Source: Candidatus Thorarchaeota archaeon
GTDB lineage: Archaea; Asgardarchaeota; Thorarchaeia; Thorarchaeales; Thorarchaeaceae
DNA: 7,498 bases
Direction: 5' to 3'
Assembly (NCBI GenBank): GCA_016840245.1
Contig: JAEOST010000546.1
Coordinates: forward strand, 1 to 7,498
In this document: one piece after another, positions 1 to 6,242 of the stretch
Position numbering within the stretch: the first letter of the stretch is position 1
Layout of the letters: the number at the start of each line of letters is the position of its first letter
Position numbers and translations under genes: made by a program
Notes under the pieces: generated by a model
What the model was told of the DNA's origin: nothing
The model's database searches: none
What the model saw: the letters and a program-made list of their open reading frames with translations, nothing else

Positions 1-658
1 CTGATGTTCCGCAGTATTCACAGGAAACAATTTTACCTTTCTTCAATAACTCTGCTTCTTGGATATCAAACTTGGAACCGCACAATGGACAGAGCCAAAT
101 TTCCAAATCAGTAGTAGATGTTGGTGACACGCTACCCAAATCATCTAACACACGATCAACCCATGCAGCAAAGGAAGGTTGATTCATTGCCTTGAAGGTT
201 GAAGTTGCTTTCTTGAGATACGCTACAGCATCATCCAAGTTACCTATGCCCCGTTGCGCATTACCAAGACTAAATGAATTCCATGCAGTATACCATTGAT
301 CAGCAATGCTCTCAGCATATTGCAGACCTTGTTTGAATACCGATATTGCCTCATGATAGCTCATCTTATGTAAGGCAATCTGACCAATACCCCAAGATGC
401 AGCCGAGAGATAGAACGCATTAGTATCTGGAGCAGCTTCTCGAATACGTTCTTCATAGTACTCTTTTGCCTTCTTCATCTCACGGGCGTTGAGTGCGCAG
501 TCTGCCATGATTCTGAGCCCTTCAATTGCAGCAGCAGAATCACCGTCCTTTCTGGCATTCTTTCTGGCTTTCTCTGCAGTCTTCATTCCTTTCTTAAACT
601 GCGAAGCCTGATGATATTGACGAGCCTCATCTAGAAGCTCCTGTGGAGAGGGTGACAT
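1..658 (-). CDS. TPR-repeat protein with C-terminal zinc ribbon (3' end cut off by the window)
   Basis: An open frame reads leftward from ATG at 658 through the left edge without a stop, giving 219 codons with the C-terminus missing. Residues about 2-160 are alpha-helical with TPR-like spacing: helix pairs near 2-36, 43-75, 83-116 and 123-156, with typical small residues at turns (for example GNLDDAVAYLKKA). At the end sits a zinc ribbon: CPLCG at residues 190-194 and CEYCG at 213-217, a C-x2-C-x19-C-x2-C layout. TPR domains usually mediate protein-protein contacts, so this is likely a soluble cytoplasmic scaffold or adaptor. The zinc ribbon could bind protein or nucleic acid. No enzyme motif is visible. 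It lies 40 bases downstream of the 816-residue gene on the same strand and may be cotranscribed with it, but it also has its own likely promoter. The specific function is unknown. Confidence 0.85.
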   Translation of the reverse strand, partial: MSPSPQELLDEARQYHQASQFKKGMKTAEKARKNARKDGDSAAAIEGLRIMADCALNAREMKKAKEYYEERIREAAPDTNAFYLSAASWGIGQIALHKMSYHEAISVFKQGLQYAESIADQWYTAWNSFSLGNAQRGIGNLDDAVAYLKKATSTFKAMNQPSFAAWVDRVLDDLGSVSPTSTTDLEIWLCPLCGSKFDIQEAELLKKGKIVSCEYCGTS

Positions 659-680
659 AAATCATCAATAACAGACTGCG

Positions 681-688
681 ATATAAGA
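681..688 (-). promoter_or_regulatory. TATA-like box for the TPR/zinc-ribbon gene, leaderless arrangement
   Basis: On the minus strand the sequence TCTTATAT is centred about 26 bases upstream of the ATG at 658. In archaea TBP boxes lie about 25-30 bases before the transcription start, so the start would fall at or next to the ATG. No Shine-Dalgarno motif precedes that ATG, which fits a leaderless mRNA. This is inferred from spacing and composition only. Confidence 0.45.
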
Positions 689-698
689 CACACGTTGG

Positions 699-3149
699 TC
701 ACTTGTGGAATGTAATCACAACTTCGGTCGTTAGGGGTATCACTTCGATGTATGAGGTCTCCGGATCTTTGAACTTGTCTGCAATTCCGGCTCCATAGAC
801 CTTCACCATCGGAACAGGGATGTAAGTTGGTAGATGCACCTGAATCTCCTCAGGTAACCGGGTCATGTTGATTTCAATCTGATGTTGATTGGTTGAAGCA
901 CCAACCTCTATACTGATTCTGCCATTTCTAGTTACTAAATCATTCAGAGATAGGGAAACGCCAGAAGTGAACCACTCGTCCGGAATTCCTCTAAGGAGAA
1001 TTATTTCCTTCTTGTGTTCGAAGATTACTATGTTTCGCAACAATATCAGAAAATCAGATGATGCAAGAATGCTACACCCCTCTCCATCTCGACCTCCGCT
1101 GGATTGGATATTGACCCACTCTGGAAAGACGTTGAACTCGGTGACAAATTCCAATGAACGTTTTAGGAGCGTTTCTGTATCGAAACGTGAACCGTAGATA
1201 CTCTGGTACAGGGCTAGACGCATTGCCAAGTGCCCCGAACACTTCCGAGGCGTTCCAGGTATACAGAGGAGGTTGTCCTTGAGGTTCTTTTCTAGGAGTT
1301 CATTCAACAAAACGGTGACATCGTTATCGGATACATCAGGTATGTCAAACCAACACACTCCAAACAAAATATCGAGAATAGTCTTTACACCATCCTCAGT
1401 TGTGACGTATTCTTCAAGACCGGAATTATCAATGCCGCTTAATGTTTCTAGACTATGCTCTTTGAGTGTAATCTCATAATCTGCAATAATCGCTTCAGTT
1501 CTCTTTGCACTAGTTACATCTCGAAGCGATACATAAGCAAAATGCGCCGCCCTTAATGCAGCTAGGGTCCACATACCTGTAGCCACTTCCTCCAACGACC
1601 ATGGTTTTGGCGGCGGGGGAGGAGGAGGCGGGGGAGGAGATGTTGGTTCTTCAACAATAGGAATATCAACTGGTCCTTCATCTTCGGATCCTACGTCTTC
1701 GCCAATCATATCATCTGTTTTGACCTCTTCATCCAATTCAACAATGTCAGGAACTACCGGTTCCTCAGAGGGAGGTTCTTCTGCTACGACCTCCTCAATC
1801 TCAACAACCGTACTTGGTAGATTTGCAGTGATTCCTGAAACAACCTTGTTCAGAAAAGGTCTAACCAATCTGAGAAAAGAGATATTCTTTGAATAGCAGT
1901 AGGTCTGTAAAACACCCCAAAGTAGGGGGCTGAATTTTACCATACTAAAGTCGGATTCGTCAATTTGTGTCTGCTGTGTAATCTTGATTGCCTTTTCCTC
2001 AGCAAGTTCAACGCTATTGGATTGACACATGGCTAACAAAATCCTAGCTCTATCACTCCAGGAGTAACCAGTGTCATCTGCAGTGAGTGCCTTGTCTGCC
2101 ATGATTGCCTGCGAGGCTCGAACCTGCATCATAACAGCGTCAATATGTCTGTCTGGAAAGGCACCTGCTGGTGATATATCTGAGAAATCATACCACTCTG
2201 CAACACTATTGTCCCGTGCAGATACCTTGGCCACATAACTGGGGGTCTCATCAGATTTTGTAAGAGGATCTAAAGATGATATGAAAAAGAGCCGCTTTAC
2301 ACCTGCAGGTCCAAGTTTGACATCATATCGGAGGATAGCAGTTCCCAGTCCAGTAGGAGTGTTGAACTCTGTGTCTTCACGAACCTCACCAGATGATAAA
2401 GAGGACATCAGAGTAGGACTATCTGCAGTAGTCATTAGTATAGAAGAGGGGGATTCGTCCAATACAAGTGAAAGAAGTCCATTTGAATACAATTTTCGTG
2501 TTGAGGGATCGAACTCGATATTCTCAATTGGTTCTACTCCCAACACAGACATCGGTCTTACGGCTACATAGAAAGTGAAGGTAACATCATTCAATGATCG
2601 ATTCTGGATGAAAACCTCATTGTAGATCGCCTCATTCTCATCTTGCTTCGAGTGATAGATGAGTCGGGTGAAAGCAACAGGACCAACAGTAGCCTTCCAC
2701 TCAAATACTTGATCTGAAGGAGATACAAGACTCAATTCAGGACCACTGCGATCTGCTAATGAAGGGAAGACAATCTCATCATCGTCCTTTAGCCAAATAT
2801 CAATCGATCCACATTGCTGTATAGAACACACCAGACCTGCTGAGTCTATTGATGCATAGTTTCGAGCACCAACACCTCCTACAACAGCCCAATCTCGGTT
2901 TCGATCATTTCTGAATCGAGAGTCAGCTATGTATTCCTCAATCTTTCCATGAACTCTGGCAACCCAACGAGGAACCATCCAGGGCTCGGATTTGGGGTAT
3001 ATCTGTGCATTTAATTGCGCCCTTAAATCTTCTATAATCTCCAAGGGCTTCAGAGAGGGGGCATCAGGTATACTGAGTCGGAAGTTATCTGCGACCCGAA
3101 TGTATCGGTCTAGTTGGTCTTTATTTATTGACAGATGAGGTGCCTCCAA
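699..3149 (-). CDS. Putative six-hairpin glycosidase-like protein with acidic/polyproline spacer
   Basis: 816 residues, no signal peptide or membrane helix, so probably cytoplasmic. Residues about 85-295 look like an all-beta domain (GGVGARNY at 91-98, FTRLIYHS at 160-167, then alternating strands with AVRP at 196-199), as in the N-terminal beta-sandwich of GH15/GH63-like enzymes. Residues about 330-445 and 518-710 are helical, with FPEW (675-678), GGRDGEGC (685-692) and FLILLR (700-705) resembling the end of an (alpha/alpha)6 barrel. Residues 718-816 resemble the closing beta-sandwich of such enzymes (LLRGIPDEWF). Between the helical halves lies a disordered spacer (about 447-517) rich in Glu/Asp and ending in ten prolines. 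The start is TTG: the upstream frame has no ATG, GTG or TTG before a stop at 3213-3215, and the first internal ATG is residue 58. I could not place catalytic acids with confidence, so an inactive or carbohydrate-binding relative is possible. The fold assignment is by eye. Confidence 0.6.
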   Translation of the reverse strand: MEAPHLSINKDQLDRYIRVADNFRLSIPDAPSLKPLEIIEDLRAQLNAQIYPKSEPWMVPRWVARVHGKIEEYIADSRFRNDRNRDWAVVGGVGARNYASIDSAGLVCSIQQCGSIDIWLKDDDEIVFPSLADRSGPELSLVSPSDQVFEWKATVGPVAFTRLIYHSKQDENEAIYNEVFIQNRSLNDVTFTFYVAVRPMSVLGVEPIENIEFDPSTRKLYSNGLLSLVLDESPSSILMTTADSPTLMSSLSSGEVREDTEFNTPTGLGTAILRYDVKLGPAGVKRLFFISSLDPLTKSDETPSYVAKVSARDNSVAEWYDFSDISPAGAFPDRHIDAVMMQVRASQAIMADKALTADDTGYSWSDRARILLAMCQSNSVELAEEKAIKITQQTQIDESDFSMVKFSPLLWGVLQTYCYSKNISFLRLVRPFLNKVVSGITANLPSTVVEIEEVVAEEPPSEEPVVPDIVELDEEVKTDDMIGEDVGSEDEGPVDIPIVEEPTSPPPPPPPPPPKPWSLEEVATGMWTLAALRAAHFAYVSLRDVTSAKRTEAIIADYEITLKEHSLETLSGIDNSGLEEYVTTEDGVKTILDILFGVCWFDIPDVSDNDVTVLLNELLEKNLKDNLLCIPGTPRKCSGHLAMRLALYQSIYGSRFDTETLLKRSLEFVTEFNVFPEWVNIQSSGGRDGEGCSILASSDFLILLRNIVIFEHKKEIILLRGIPDEWFTSGVSLSLNDLVTRNGRISIEVGASTNQHQIEINMTRLPEEIQVHLPTYIPVPMVKVYGAGIADKFKDPETSYIEVIPLTTEVVITFHK
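1608..1637 (-). repeat. Polyproline-coding tract inside the glycosidase-like gene
   Basis: Ten consecutive proline codons (residues 505-514) use a mix of CCA, CCG, CCC and CCT, so the run is not a simple one-codon slippage product and looks maintained at the protein level. On the plus strand it appears as a G-rich purine tract. It follows an acidic stretch of about 55 residues. Ten prolines in a row would form a stiff polyproline II rod and normally need the translation factor aIF5A to avoid stalling. Confidence 0.9.
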
Positions 3150-3209
3150 TAGGTCAGGTCCTGAACTGGAAGATTGTGTGAAACAGTTAAGCTTAGTTTC
3201 AACTAGTCG

Positions 3210-3218
3210 TATTTATGT
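3210..3218 (-). promoter_or_regulatory. TATA-like box for the glycosidase-like gene
   Basis: The minus strand reads ACATAAATA, preceded by an A-rich stretch (CGCAAATG) that could act as a BRE. Transcription would begin near 3187, leaving a leader of roughly 38 bases before the TTG start at 3149. Only a weak AGGA motif lies in that leader, about 10 bases before the TTG. This is inferred by consensus and spacing. Confidence 0.35.
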
Positions 3219-3323
3219 GTCATTTGCGTATCCTCTAACACCATGAGGGATTTCTAGTAAACCCTTAATAACTGAATATGGTCGAAGTCAATACTCGATA
3301 GTGTAACCTAAATGCAAGATGCG

Positions 3324-3330
3324 TTTAAAA
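3324..3330 (+). promoter_or_regulatory. Possible TATA box for the ABC permease operon
   Basis: TTTAAAA matches the archaeal box-A pattern. With usual spacing, transcription would begin near 3352, only about 7 bases before the ATG, which would drop the good Shine-Dalgarno at 3346-3352. Either this is not the functional box, with CTTAATAA at 3264-3271 used instead, or two starts exist. Treat as tentative. Confidence 0.3.
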
Positions 3331-3345
3331 CCACCAGAATCCGTC

Positions 3346-3352
3346 GAGAGGG
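3346..3352 (+). promoter_or_regulatory. Ribosome binding site of the ABC permease gene
   Basis: GAGAGGG ends 6 bases before the ATG at 3359, a good match to the anti-Shine-Dalgarno end of 16S rRNA. It fixes the permease start. Confidence 0.6.
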
Positions 3353-3358
3353 TTCGAT

Positions 3359-4534
3359 ATGGCAGAAGTCCTCACTAGACCCAGCAGACGAATAACCAAT
3401 ATGATAGCTAAGGAACTGCGGCTCATCATCAAAGACAAGGTTGCTCTCTTCCTCATCTTTCTCCTCCCTGCAGCTATAATCGGTCTGATGTATTTTGTAA
3501 TGCAAGAAAGTAGTATGGGAGGCATGGACCTAACCGGAGGGGGTGGGATGGAAGGTTTGCCAGGTGGTGAAGAGGAAGATGGAGGTACGGTTCTTGGGCT
3601 TATTGATTTCGATACTACAAGAGCCTTCGACGGTGAGGACCTTTCAACTAACTTTACATCTTACTTGAACCAAACTGTAGACAGGCTGATTATATACAAC
3701 GATACAGAAACGGCATACCAAGACCTGTATAATATGAAGATTTTGGGGTATGTCGTAATTCCCGATGGGTTCGAAGCCAATCTAACGCTAAATGAACCAA
3801 CGTATATTGAAGTACATGTTGATTCAACACTCTTACTCGAACAGAGCACTGTGCAAGGTGTTGTTCAGGGTGCCACGATTATATTTCGTATATCACATAT
3901 GTGGATTCGATCAGAAGTTTTCCCCATGATGGCAATCGAGTTTGCCCCAGAGGGTGGATTTGTAGAGAGTATTTTCGGGGCATTCCTTGTGATCTTCTCC
4001 AGTTATCTTGGTATAGCAATGACTTCAGCACAGTCAATCGTAGGAGATGAGCCTCTTCGGCGGATGCTCCTCACACCAACCAATAGACTTGAAGTCATAG
4101 TAGCCAAAGTGTTAGGTTATGTCGTCATTGGTTTCTTCCAATCGGTACTACTAGTGGGCCTCTGGGTGACTGCATTTGAACTCAGTCTCAATACAGGGTT
4201 TGAAACTCTGATTCTGATTATGAGCCTCACATCTCTAACCGGATCAGTGACGGGTATCCTGATATCGGCAGTTGCTGGAACAAGACTACAAGCAAACCAG
4301 ATGTTCCTCTTTGTGATGTTTGCAACGCTCATTCTTGCAGGATTCTTTATTGACGTAGGAGCACTTAATGACATACTACCTCTGAACTTGGGCATGGATG
4401 TGCTCATAGCAACAGCATTCAAAGGGCTGACTTTACTTGATGTCCTACCATCAATACTCAAATTACTCGCTTTCTCGGTAATCGCAATTTTGGCAGCCTC
4501 GTATATATTCTCTAAGAAACCTACATTGGGTTAG
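3359..4534 (+). CDS. ABC-2 type transporter permease
   Basis: 391 residues, the usual size for the ABC-2 (DrrB/YhgE-like, ABC2_membrane_3) permease class. A cytoplasmic N-terminus (Arg/Lys-rich, 1-27) leads into TM1 at about 28-48. A large soluble segment, about 50-200 and probably outside the membrane, follows. Then come five more hydrophobic helices near 206-222, 251-275, 281-306, 317-338 and 366-384. The cytoplasmic loop after TM2 contains DEPLRRMLLTPTNRLE, the typical coupling region of this family that contacts the ATPase. The outer segment starts with a Gly-rich stretch (residues 53-76) that is unusual for the family. The gene is followed after 12 bases by the ATPase gene, so the two proteins should form one exporter, probably as a homodimeric permease with two ATPases. 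The substrate is not evident; drugs, peptides, lipids or polysaccharides are all known for related systems. Confidence 0.9.
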   Translation: MAEVLTRPSRRITNMIAKELRLIIKDKVALFLIFLLPAAIIGLMYFVMQESSMGGMDLTGGGGMEGLPGGEEEDGGTVLGLIDFDTTRAFDGEDLSTNFTSYLNQTVDRLIIYNDTETAYQDLYNMKILGYVVIPDGFEANLTLNEPTYIEVHVDSTLLLEQSTVQGVVQGATIIFRISHMWIRSEVFPMMAIEFAPEGGFVESIFGAFLVIFSSYLGIAMTSAQSIVGDEPLRRMLLTPTNRLEVIVAKVLGYVVIGFFQSVLLVGLWVTAFELSLNTGFETLILIMSLTSLTGSVTGILISAVAGTRLQANQMFLFVMFATLILAGFFIDVGALNDILPLNLGMDVLIATAFKGLTLLDVLPSILKLLAFSVIAILAASYIFSKKPTLG

Positions 4535-4539
4535 AGGGG
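4534..4539 (+). promoter_or_regulatory. Ribosome binding site of the ABC ATPase gene
   Basis: GAGGGG overlaps the last base of the permease stop codon and lies 7 bases before the ATG at 4547. It favours that start over the ATG at 4540, which opens only a five-codon frame. The overlap supports coupled translation of the pair. Confidence 0.7.
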
Positions 4540-4546
4540 ATGAATT

Positions 4547-6235
4547 ATGGTACATAATGACAATACAGAGTCGGATGATAGCACAGTAGAGAGCGGACCA
4601 TCCTTTGTTGAAGAAGCATACTTCTCTGGTGCACGTCTTGCAGATGCCATTGACTGGGCAATCGTAAGACACGACCGTGAACTCCATTGTGATGTGCAGG
4701 GCATCATCTCTAAGACGAAGGAGGAAGTCCGTTTCAAGGGACGAATTCTCCGTGTTAAGAAGGGTGTTCTCACCAGAAGGATTGCAGTCCTTGTTGAGGA
4801 AGACCTCCGAAAAAGACGAAAGAGCGAGCTTGACTTGGTCGTCACGGTTGGTGGTGAAGGCTCAACTCAGGAGGATATCGCAGCCAGTCAGATTACCATG
4901 CAGAACTATCTCAGGAGGAATTTGTCTGATGACCTGTATTATGATGGTGGTGATCTCCAGCAAGCTGTCAAAGAAACTGTGAAAATGATGCAGGAGTTTG
5001 ACATCACTTGTACAGTCTGGGGTAAGAGATACTCAGACAGACTACCAATCATGATTCAAGGGAGTCTTGTAGGTTCATCCACAGAACCTGCACCAATTCT
5101 TCCAGAGGGTTTTCTAGAAGTCAGAGTTGAACCAGAGGACCCGACAAGTGATCCAAGAATCTTTACAGTTGCTCAACCACAGCTAATTATGGGACCACGA
5201 TCCAACCCGAATCTTACAATAATTGCTGAGAAGGTTTACATAGATCCCTCTGCGTGGAAACTCGAGACTGCATACAGACATGTCCTTGAGTCGAGAAACC
5301 TCACAGTAACCATAAAGAGTGGTAAGAAGCTCATTGAGAATGTTACATTTTCTATGAGTGAAGGAGAAATATTGGCGATCATTGGAGAGTCTGGTGCAGG
5401 GAAGTCAACCACTGTAAAGGCACTAATTGGTGACATCCCAAGCACTGGAGTAGCACGCATTGCTGGAATTGACTCCAGGCAGGCAACCAAGGTCAGGTTC
5501 TTCTTTGGCTACTGCCCGCAGGACCTGAGCTATCTCTATGATACCTTCACGCCACTTGAGAACATCATAGCTTTTGGAAAGAACTACAACATACCTGAAT
5601 GGCAGCTCATCCAACGTGGAAAAATGCTTCTCCGTGACTTTGGTATTCTGGAGAAGGGAAACAGTCCTACAAAGACACTAAGCGGTGGGCAGCAAAGGAG
5701 GGTCTCTATCTCAGTGGCCCTAGCACATATGCCAAAAGTCCTATTGATGGACGAGCCAACGTCCGGTTTAGATCCAGACAATCGATATGAGTTGTGGCGT
5801 TATCTGGATACAATTAACCAGGAATATGGTACTTCGATTATTGTCATCACGCACTATCCTGTTGAAGCAGAATACTGTGACAAAGTAGCGGTCTTCATGC
5901 GAGGGAAGAGCTTGGTTGCTTTTGGTAGACCTTCAAGTCTGAAGGCAACAATGCCCTCTGGAGGTTATGCTGTGGGTGTTGTATTGGAGGAAGTTGACCC
6001 AAGAGCTAGAAAGACCCTGGAGAAAGTAGAGGGTGTGATGTTTGTTCTTCAGCGAGGTGAACTCCTGAAGGTCTTCACAGAGGAACCTCTTCAAGTGGTC
6101 GCTGAGAAGTGTGTTGAAGCACTCGAAGAGAAAGAGATAGCTGTTAAGATAGTGAAGACTAAGGCAGTGGCTGATATGGTGGACTATTACATCGCAATCA
6201 CGCGTGGTCTGATTACTGGAACAATCGAGAAGTGA
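4547..6235 (+). CDS. ABC transporter ATPase with a long uncharacterised N-terminal extension
   Basis: 562 residues, nearly twice the roughly 300 usual for a DrrA-type ATPase. The nucleotide-binding domain spans about 247-460 and has all main motifs: Walker A GESGAGKST (280-288), Q-loop Gln325 in GYCPQD, signature LSGGQ (378-382), Walker B VLLMDEP (398-404) with catalytic Glu403, D-loop SGLD (406-409) and H-loop His436. Residues about 460-562 resemble the C-terminal regulatory domain of DrrA-like ATPases. The first 245 residues are soluble, mixed alpha/beta and charged, and match no family I recognise. They include a basic patch near 64-92 and a possible beta-rich part near 160-230. It should energise the adjacent permease. 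The position where the A-loop aromatic residue is expected appears to be Ile256. Confidence is high for the ATPase and low for any role of the N-terminal part. Confidence 0.93.
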   Translation: MVHNDNTESDDSTVESGPSFVEEAYFSGARLADAIDWAIVRHDRELHCDVQGIISKTKEEVRFKGRILRVKKGVLTRRIAVLVEEDLRKRRKSELDLVVTVGGEGSTQEDIAASQITMQNYLRRNLSDDLYYDGGDLQQAVKETVKMMQEFDITCTVWGKRYSDRLPIMIQGSLVGSSTEPAPILPEGFLEVRVEPEDPTSDPRIFTVAQPQLIMGPRSNPNLTIIAEKVYIDPSAWKLETAYRHVLESRNLTVTIKSGKKLIENVTFSMSEGEILAIIGESGAGKSTTVKALIGDIPSTGVARIAGIDSRQATKVRFFFGYCPQDLSYLYDTFTPLENIIAFGKNYNIPEWQLIQRGKMLLRDFGILEKGNSPTKTLSGGQQRRVSISVALAHMPKVLLMDEPTSGLDPDNRYELWRYLDTINQEYGTSIIVITHYPVEAEYCDKVAVFMRGKSLVAFGRPSSLKATMPSGGYAVGVVLEEVDPRARKTLEKVEGVMFVLQRGELLKVFTEEPLQVVAEKCVEALEEKEIAVKIVKTKAVADMVDYYIAITRGLITGTIEK

Positions 6236-6242
6236 TGTTAGT

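Larger units (their letters stand above)
3150..3358. other. Divergent intergenic region
   Basis: This 209-base stretch separates the two outward-facing transcription units and contains no convincing gene. It holds TATA-like boxes for both directions, listed separately. A weak imperfect stem (GGGATTT, 5-base loop, AAACCC) lies at 3247-3264. A second A/T-rich box on the plus strand, CTTAATAA at 3264-3271, could serve as an alternative promoter for the permease operon with a longer leader that would retain its ribosome binding site. Confidence 0.6.

Noticed and set aside
889..1197. Plus-strand open frame of 102 codons opposite the glycosidase-like gene
   Set aside because: It lies wholly antisense to a long coherent gene, has no ribosome binding site and has no protein-like domain pattern.
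3247..3264. Possible hairpin GGGATTT/AAACCC as a terminator or operator
   Set aside because: The stem is short with a bulge and no T-run follows; it could be chance in an A/T-rich intergenic region.
3308..3525. Two overlapping short minus-strand frames over the permease start
   Set aside because: They overlap the permease N-terminus and its ribosome binding site, and show no domain or start signal.
4117..4461. Minus-strand open frame of 114 codons opposite the permease
   Set aside because: It is antisense to the membrane helices of a clear ABC-2 permease; Ser/Arg-rich composition is typical of such shadows.
4540..4555. ATG at 4540 as the ATPase start
   Set aside because: It opens a frame of five codons ending in TAA; the ATG at 4547 has correct spacing from GAGGGG and leads into the long frame.
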